Shown here: positions 59,266 through 64,000 of the stretch, in pieces
Layout: each line of letters starts with the position of its first letter
How positions within the stretch are numbered: position 1 is the first letter of the stretch
From: Brachionus koreanus
Taxonomy: Eukaryota > Rotifera > Eurotatoria > Ploima > Brachionidae
Length of the DNA stretch: 64,000 nucleotides
Reading direction: 5' to 3'
Assembly (NCBI GenBank): GCA_016987375.1
Contig: PJRA01000198.1
Coordinates: forward strand, 714,404-778,403
Made by a program: the position numbers and the translations under genes
The notes under the pieces: generated by a model
The model's input: only the letters and a program-made list of their open reading frames with translations
What the model was told of the DNA's origin: nothing
Database searches by the model: none

Positions 59266-59748
59266 TTATTTGAGACAAACGCAATCAATTGGAATTTTCT
59301 CAAACCCATATTTCCATTGCCAATAATTGTCTGAATTGCAAAAAGTTCGATAAAGAATCGGTTTTGTTATGGTGAGAGGAACACATCGGCCATTAAAATA
59401 AAGACACTCTTCACAATTACATACAGAATAAGAAACTCGAAAAGGATATCTATCTTTTCTAGTCAAATTGACTTGAGTGCGTGGACACAATTCATAGTTG
59501 TCGATTATAGAACATTTTTCGTTTGTTTGATTAACATAATCATAGTTTAGAATACTGTTGGAAAAAATAAACTCCATTTCGGGGTTGTGGTTCACGCCTA
59601 TTGAAATCATGTAGAAATATTTTTCAATTTCGTGTTGAAAGAGTAATTTTAACTCAGATTCTGATTGATATTTACAATTTTCTTCAGTAAATTTTTCAGA
59701 ATTGATCAGGGTAAAAGTTATAAGAAATATCAAATAAAGATGAGCCAT
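59266..59748 (-). CDS. Secreted IL-17-like cytokine
   Basis: One exon, 160 aa, with signal peptide MAHLYLIFLITFTLINS. The mature protein has ten cysteines. The C-terminal half follows the IL-17 pattern: ELCPRTQVNLTRKDRYPFRV (family CPW...R-x-P), then VCNCEECLYFNGRCVPLTIT, then FCNSDNYWQWKYGF and the final strand IPIDCVCLK (family v-GCTCV). This matches the cystine-knot arrangement in which the pairs after R-x-P bond with the last C-x-C. Invertebrate IL-17s act in gut and barrier immunity. An NQT and an NLT glycosylation site are present. The Trp after CP is replaced by Arg, so other cystine-knot cytokines remain possible. Its upstream neighbour CAD is on the same strand, 450 bp away. Confidence 0.68.
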   Translation of the reverse strand: MAHLYLIFLITFTLINSEKFTEENCKYQSESELKLLFQHEIEKYFYMISIGVNHNPEMEFIFSNSILNYDYVNQTNEKCSIIDNYELCPRTQVNLTRKDRYPFRVSYSVCNCEECLYFNGRCVPLTITKPILYRTFCNSDNYWQWKYGFEKIPIDCVCLK

Positions 59749-60197
59749 TTTCTATTTGGAAAAAATGTAATTTTTTTGAAATATAATTTTGATTTAAAAT
59801 AGGCAAAATATTTACCTTTAATATATATAAAATGCTCCTAAATGTAATTTAAAAAACGATTAAAATTATTTTCATGATAAAAATATATAAGACTTTTCAT
59901 TTTATCTCATTGATGTTTTTTTCTAAATTTTGGTTGAATAAAATAGCTATTAAAATTTGGAAAATTTGATAAAATTTGATTCAAAAAGCCTGTAAAATAT
60001 TGTTATTAGATAATTTTTTTCTAAATTTCAATTGATATTCGCTCTAGTGTCAACAAAATGTCCAAAAGACAATTCAATCAGTTTATTTTTCAGCTATCTT
60101 TGAATGTTATATATTTTTTTTTGATAAAACTTATAAAGTTTTTTTTTATTTAAAAAAAAATAGCAATAAAAATATTTTATTCAAAAAAAAAATTAAA
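59749..60197. other. Spacer between CAD and the IL-17-like gene
   Basis: AT-rich. Includes the CAD 3' flank (AATAAAAATA at about 60,165) and the cytokine promoter, with a TATATATAAAA-like stretch read on the minus strand near 59,820-59,830. Confidence 0.5.
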
Positions 60198-63100
60198 TTA
60201 GTTTTGTTTTAAAATCATTAAGAGCAAAGCCATTCTCACGTACATTCCATACTCGGCTTGTCTGAAATAAGCAGCTCTTGGATCAGTGTCCAATGTTGTG
60301 CTTATTTCGTCAACTCTTGGCAAAGGATGCATCACAATCATTTTTTTCTTTGCGATTCTCATCAATTTAGGTGTAAGAATATAAAGACCAGAGGCTTTTT
60401 CATAGTCCTCAATTGAATTGAATCTTTCCCGTTGAATCCTGGTCATGTAGAGGACATCAGTGCCGGGCAAGGCATCTTCCAACGAGCTGAACTCTTCTTG
60501 AACAATACCAGCCTTTTCCAGTGAATCAACAATGCTTTTGGGCATCTTTAAAAAATCTGGTGAAACATACCGAATGGTAACTCGGTACAGCTTCAACAAT
60601 TTAGCCAGTGAATGCACTGTGCGTCCATGTTTTAAATCACCAACCATTGTAACAGTAACGCCATTTACAGTTCCAATCTCTTCACGAATTGTAAAAATGT
60701 CCAAAAGAGCCTGGGTCGGATGCTCGCCAGTTCCATCGCCAGCGTTAACAACTGGCTTATTGGAAACTTTTGCAGCTTGCTCAGCGGCACCTGGTTCTGG
60801 ATGTCGAATGACTACCAAATCCGAATATGCGCTCATCATTCTAACCGAGTCTTCTAAAGTCTCGCCTTTTTTCACACTAGAATGCTGCTGATCCATAAAT
60901 ATAACATTTCCGCCTAATCTCTGTACTGCTGCTGTAAATGAACACTGTGTACGTGTACTCGGCTCAAAAAACATTTCAGCAATCACTTTTCCACTTAGCA
61001 TATGAGTCAAATTTTTGTCACTAAATGTATAAATTCTAAGATCATGTGCCAAATTGAATAATTTATGCATGACATCTTTACGCAAGTGATCCACAGTTAT
61101 AAAATTTGACTTGTACAAGGCATTTGTTTCAGGTTCAAAATTTTTAAAATACTGTGATTCAAGCATTTGAACTGGCTTTGGAGTTTCAGTCAATTCGCCT
61201 AGATTATCACTTGAATGAGAATGAGGAAATGGACTTTTTAGCGGCGATTTGCAAACATCAACTATTTTTGGTACTGTCAAAACTTTAGGTTGCACAATTG
61301 TCTGTTTAGGAATAGGTTTAAATTCAGTAATATTTTTTCCAAATCCCGGTTTGGCCAATACTTCACCATCCAAAAACACGACTTCGCCTCTAAGTATCAC
61401 ACGTCTTATTTGACCGAATACTTTGAGGCCGGCAAAGGGGGTCCATTTACATTTACTGTAAGACATAGAATCGGGCAGTATCCATTCAGAGTCCAAATCT
61501 ACCTCGATGTAAGTATCTGGTTGTTCGGGTAGATTGAAAATTTTGCGCGGATTAGTACAGCATTTTTCGATTATTTGCTCTAAAGTTATTTTTCCTTGTT
61601 TGAAAGCAGTTATCATCAAAATCAAACTAGTCTCAAGACCGGGAAAACCAGGCACTCCTTTATCTACTTTTTCCTCAATAGTATGAGGTGCATGATCAGA
61701 TGCAATCATATCAATGTAATCAAAATAATGCCATAGAGCGTCGCGATCATCGCTACACTTTAATCTCGGTCTAACTTCTTTGACCATTGAGCCAAACTTG
61801 TCCATGTCATCAACAGTGTAGAATAAATGATGCGGTGCTACTTCACATGTAACCTTAAGTCCTTTGTCCTTGGCTGCTTTGATTAATTCAATATCTTGTC
61901 TAGTTGACACATGGCATATGTGAACATGCCTGTCGTACAATTCAGCTAAAAAGAGAACTGCTGCCAGTTGATGTTCTTCGGAGTGACAACAGATCGGCTT
62001 GAATTTTGGCCATGTTTTAAAATGTTTAACCCAATCCTCCAGTTTGTCCATTTTGAGTGTTGTAAAAGTCTCGTTCAAATACATTTTGAGACCACATGTT
62101 CTCTCAGCTATGTCTGGTATGAGTTCAGAGTTGTTAGCAGTGGCTCCTAAATACAAACCATAATCACACACAGCCTTTTCTTTATACAAATTTTCAACTA
62201 GTCTCAAACTTTGGTCATCAATAACAGCCGGATTTGTGTTTGGCATAGCACAAACCATGGTATAGCCACCAGCCAATGCAGCACTAGTGCCTGTTAGAAT
62301 GTCCTCTTTTTGTTCGCCACCTGGCTCTCTTAAATGCACATGCACATCAATCAGACCTGGTAGCTTGACAAATCTAGTCTTGGTCATGCAATCGATCAAA
62401 GTGTTTATTTGTGGAGTGTGGCAATTTAGGTGTTTTAGGGCCTGGACCATTAGACGCACATTTTTTACATTAGTTATTAAAGGTATTGAATTTTCAATCG
62501 CAATGCGTCTAGCTTGGTATCCTTGGGTCATAAAAGACGAGGCTCGAAATGAAGAGCTCTTCATGGGAATATTAATTACCAAGTCAAAATGTTTACTAGA
62601 CAAATAGTCGGCTACAGTGCGTTGATTAACCGAAGTAGATGAGACTAACTCGTCAGATTGGTTCGCAATTATGGTCTCGGATCTAGGTCCACTTTTCTGC
62701 ACTGAATGAATGCTTCCGTCCTCATAGCACCAGTCAACTGTTTCAACCTTGACTGAATGTTCAGAATAAAAATCGGCTGTTCCTCTAGAAGCATATAAAT
62801 TAAATCCTAATTGTTCCAATATGCGTACAGATTCGAGCAAACTATTTTTGTCCTTAAAACTGCCTACCGAAACCAGGATGTTTTTTTTCGGTATTCTGAA
62901 GCCAGTGCTCATTAGTGCTTTTAGATAAGCTTCGAATTTATTCTCTCCGAAACAGGCAACTTCTCCAGTGCTGACCATTTCTACACCTAGAAGAACATCA
63001 GCGCCAGTCAAACGGCTAAATGAGAATTGCGGAACTTTGACCCCAATACGGCCATTTCCATACACACAGTCAACGATTGATGGACTTTGTCCCATTGCGA

Positions 63101-64000
63101 CCTGAGTCGCCACAGAAATAAAGTCATGATCTAGAGTTTTGCTCACAAATGGAAATGAGCGAGACACTCTCAAATTGCACTCAATAACTTTAAGCTCGTT
63201 GTCCTTGGCAATAAGCTGCAAATTCATGGGTCCATTTACTTGAAGTGCTTGGGCTATTGAGCTCGTGATTAGCTTTATTTTTTGCATAGTCTCAGAGTTA
63301 ATGTCTATTGGTGGTGTGATTAGAGTGGCGTCTCCACTGTGCACTCCAGCATTTTCTACATGGGTCGAAACGGCCATACACAATATTTCACCCTCTTTTG
63401 CCACAGCATCAATGTCTATTTCCTTAGCGTCCAAAATAAACTTCGATATTACTACCGGGTGCTCTTTGGACACAGAGCTTGCTACTTTTAGGTAATTTTG
63501 AAGCTCGTGGTTATTGTGAGCTACTTTCATAGCCGCACCGGACAGCACATAAGAAGGTCTTACCAAAACTGGATAGCCCACTTGTTCACAAAATTCAATT
63601 GCTGAGTGCAAATTTTGTAATTCTTTCCATCTTGGTTGGGATATGCCAATATTGTCCAACATACGCGAGAATTTAAATCTATTCTCAGCATTGTCTATTG
63701 ATTCAGGTGAAGTACCTAATACTTTTACTTGTTGACGATGCAAATCAATAGCTATGTTATTTGCTGCTTGTCCGCCCATTGAAAGAATTAGGCCTTTTGG
63801 CTTTTCAAATTCGTAAATGGTCATCACTGTTTCAAAAGTGAGCTCCTCGAAATAGAGTTTGTCCGACATGTCGTAGTCAGTGCTGACAGTTTCTGGATTA
63901 TAATTGATCATTATTGTTTTGTGTCCGAGCTTTTTTAGTTCTTTGAGACAAGATACAGCGCACCAATCGAATTCCACTGAGCTACCTATGCGATATACGC
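60198..64000 (-). CDS. CAD: CAD trifunctional protein, C-terminal part (CPSase-DHOase-ATCase)
   Basis: Open without an intron from the window edge (5' end missing) to the stop at 60,198; about 1,267 residues in view. The first residues VYRIGSSVEFDWCAVSC belong to the second ATP-grasp half of carbamoyl-phosphate synthetase, so 63,977 is not the true start. Next come the MGS-like allosteric domain, dihydroorotase from about 62,380 downward (HVHLREPGG metal site, KMYLNETF carbamylated Lys, ICHVS, IASDHAPHT), a linker of about 100 aa with Ser/Pro, and aspartate transcarbamylase (FEPSTRTQCSF, GEHPTQALLD, HGRTVHSLAKLL, MHPLPRVDEI). Order and catalytic residues match animal CAD. It makes the first three steps of pyrimidine synthesis. 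The linker SPFPHSHSS may be phosphorylated (inference). Confidence 0.98.
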   Translation of the reverse strand, partial: VYRIGSSVEFDWCAVSCLKELKKLGHKTIMINYNPETVSTDYDMSDKLYFEELTFETVMTIYEFEKPKGLILSMGGQAANNIAIDLHRQQVKVLGTSPESIDNAENRFKFSRMLDNIGISQPRWKELQNLHSAIEFCEQVGYPVLVRPSYVLSGAAMKVAHNNHELQNYLKVASSVSKEHPVVISKFILDAKEIDIDAVAKEGEILCMAVSTHVENAGVHSGDATLITPPIDINSETMQKIKLITSSIAQALQVNGPMNLQLIAKDNELKVIECNLRVSRSFPFVSKTLDHDFISVATQVAMGQSPSIVDCVYGNGRIGVKVPQFSFSRLTGADVLLGVEMVSTGEVACFGENKFEAYLKALMSTGFRIPKKNILVSVGSFKDKNSLLESVRILEQLGFNLYASRGTADFYSEHSVKVETVDWCYEDGSIHSVQKSGPRSETIIANQSDELVSSTSVNQRTVADYLSSKHFDLVINIPMKSSSFRASSFMTQGYQARRIAIENSIPLITNVKNVRLMVQALKHLNCHTPQINTLIDCMTKTRFVKLPGLIDVHVHLREPGGEQKEDILTGTSAALAGGYTMVCAMPNTNPAVIDDQSLRLVENLYKEKAVCDYGLYLGATANNSELIPDIAERTCGLKMYLNETFTTLKMDKLEDWVKHFKTWPKFKPICCHSEEHQLAAVLFLAELYDRHVHICHVSTRQDIELIKAAKDKGLKVTCEVAPHHLFYTVDDMDKFGSMVKEVRPRLKCSDDRDALWHYFDYIDMIASDHAPHTIEEKVDKGVPGFPGLETSLILMITAFKQGKITLEQIIEKCCTNPRKIFNLPEQPDTYIEVDLDSEWILPDSMSYSKCKWTPFAGLKVFGQIRRVILRGEVVFLDGEVLAKPGFGKNITEFKPIPKQTIVQPKVLTVPKIVDVCKSPLKSPFPHSHSSDNLGELTETPKPVQMLESQYFKNFEPETNALYKSNFITVDHLRKDVMHKLFNLAHDLRIYTFSDKNLTHMLSGKVIAEMFFEPSTRTQCSFTAAVQRLGGNVIFMDQQHSSVKKGETLEDSVRMMSAYSDLVVIRHPEPGAAEQAAKVSNKPVVNAGDGTGEHPTQALLDIFTIREEIGTVNGVTVTMVGDLKHGRTVHSLAKLLKLYRVTIRYVSPDFLKMPKSIVDSLEKAGIVQEEFSSLEDALPGTDVLYMTRIQRERFNSIEDYEKASGLYILTPKLMRIAKKKMIVMHPLPRVDEISTTLDTDPRAAYFRQAEYGMYVRMALLLMILKQN

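Overview
The window is very AT-rich animal nuclear DNA. Its genes are split by short introns, mostly about 45-70 nt, with a GT...AG consensus and T-rich acceptors. It carries an animal-type CAD fusion enzyme, an IL-17-like cytokine, a prokineticin-like secreted protein and dispersed 5S rRNA genes. It therefore comes from an invertebrate with a compact genome. A rotifer or another small spiralian fits the base composition and gene style, but that placement is a guess. I joined exons by hand, using reading phase, splice sites and remembered family patterns; no search was run.

Layout. 0-1.3 kb: a lone 5S gene, a SWIM zinc-finger transposase fragment and a 513-bp MITE. 1.6-3.7 kb: a PHF20-like Tudor/PHD gene (-). 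4.2-12.3 kb: four more 5S genes in facing pairs, tied at a constant 249-nt spacing to a seven-copy family of about 85-nt stem-forming units that end in T runs. I think these are an undescribed small RNA, and they are the most interesting item here. The repeat clusters bracket a SANBR (KIAA1841) homologue (6.8-9.1 kb, +). 13.2-16.9 kb: a nine-exon KDM7/PHF8 histone demethylase (-). 18.6-26.9 kb: five closely spaced minus-strand genes: a small unknown, WDR82, a prokineticin-like protein, an EDEM1-type mannosidase-like protein and the condensin subunit NCAPG. 27-34.5 kb: a sparse region with an F-box gene and nested transposon remnants. 34.5-48.3 kb: POLD3 (+), NUP42 (-), YTHDC1 (-), TELO2 (+), an assembly gap, and RBM17/SPF45 (+). 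48.6-52.1 kb: two head-to-head cathepsin C genes. 52.9-64 kb: an orphan coiled-coil protein (-), a CR1-like LINE fragment, SETD3 (+), an IL-17-like gene (-) and the 3' part of CAD (-), which runs off the right edge.

Most of the protein genes are conserved single-copy housekeeping genes: chromatin marking (PHF20-like, KDM7, WDR82), RNA handling (YTHDC1, RBM17, NUP42), genome maintenance (POLD3, NCAPG, TELO2), ER quality control (EDEM1), lysosomal proteolysis (cathepsin C), actin modification (SETD3) and pyrimidine synthesis (CAD). I see no functional clustering beyond the paired cathepsin C genes and the linked 5S/small-RNA units.
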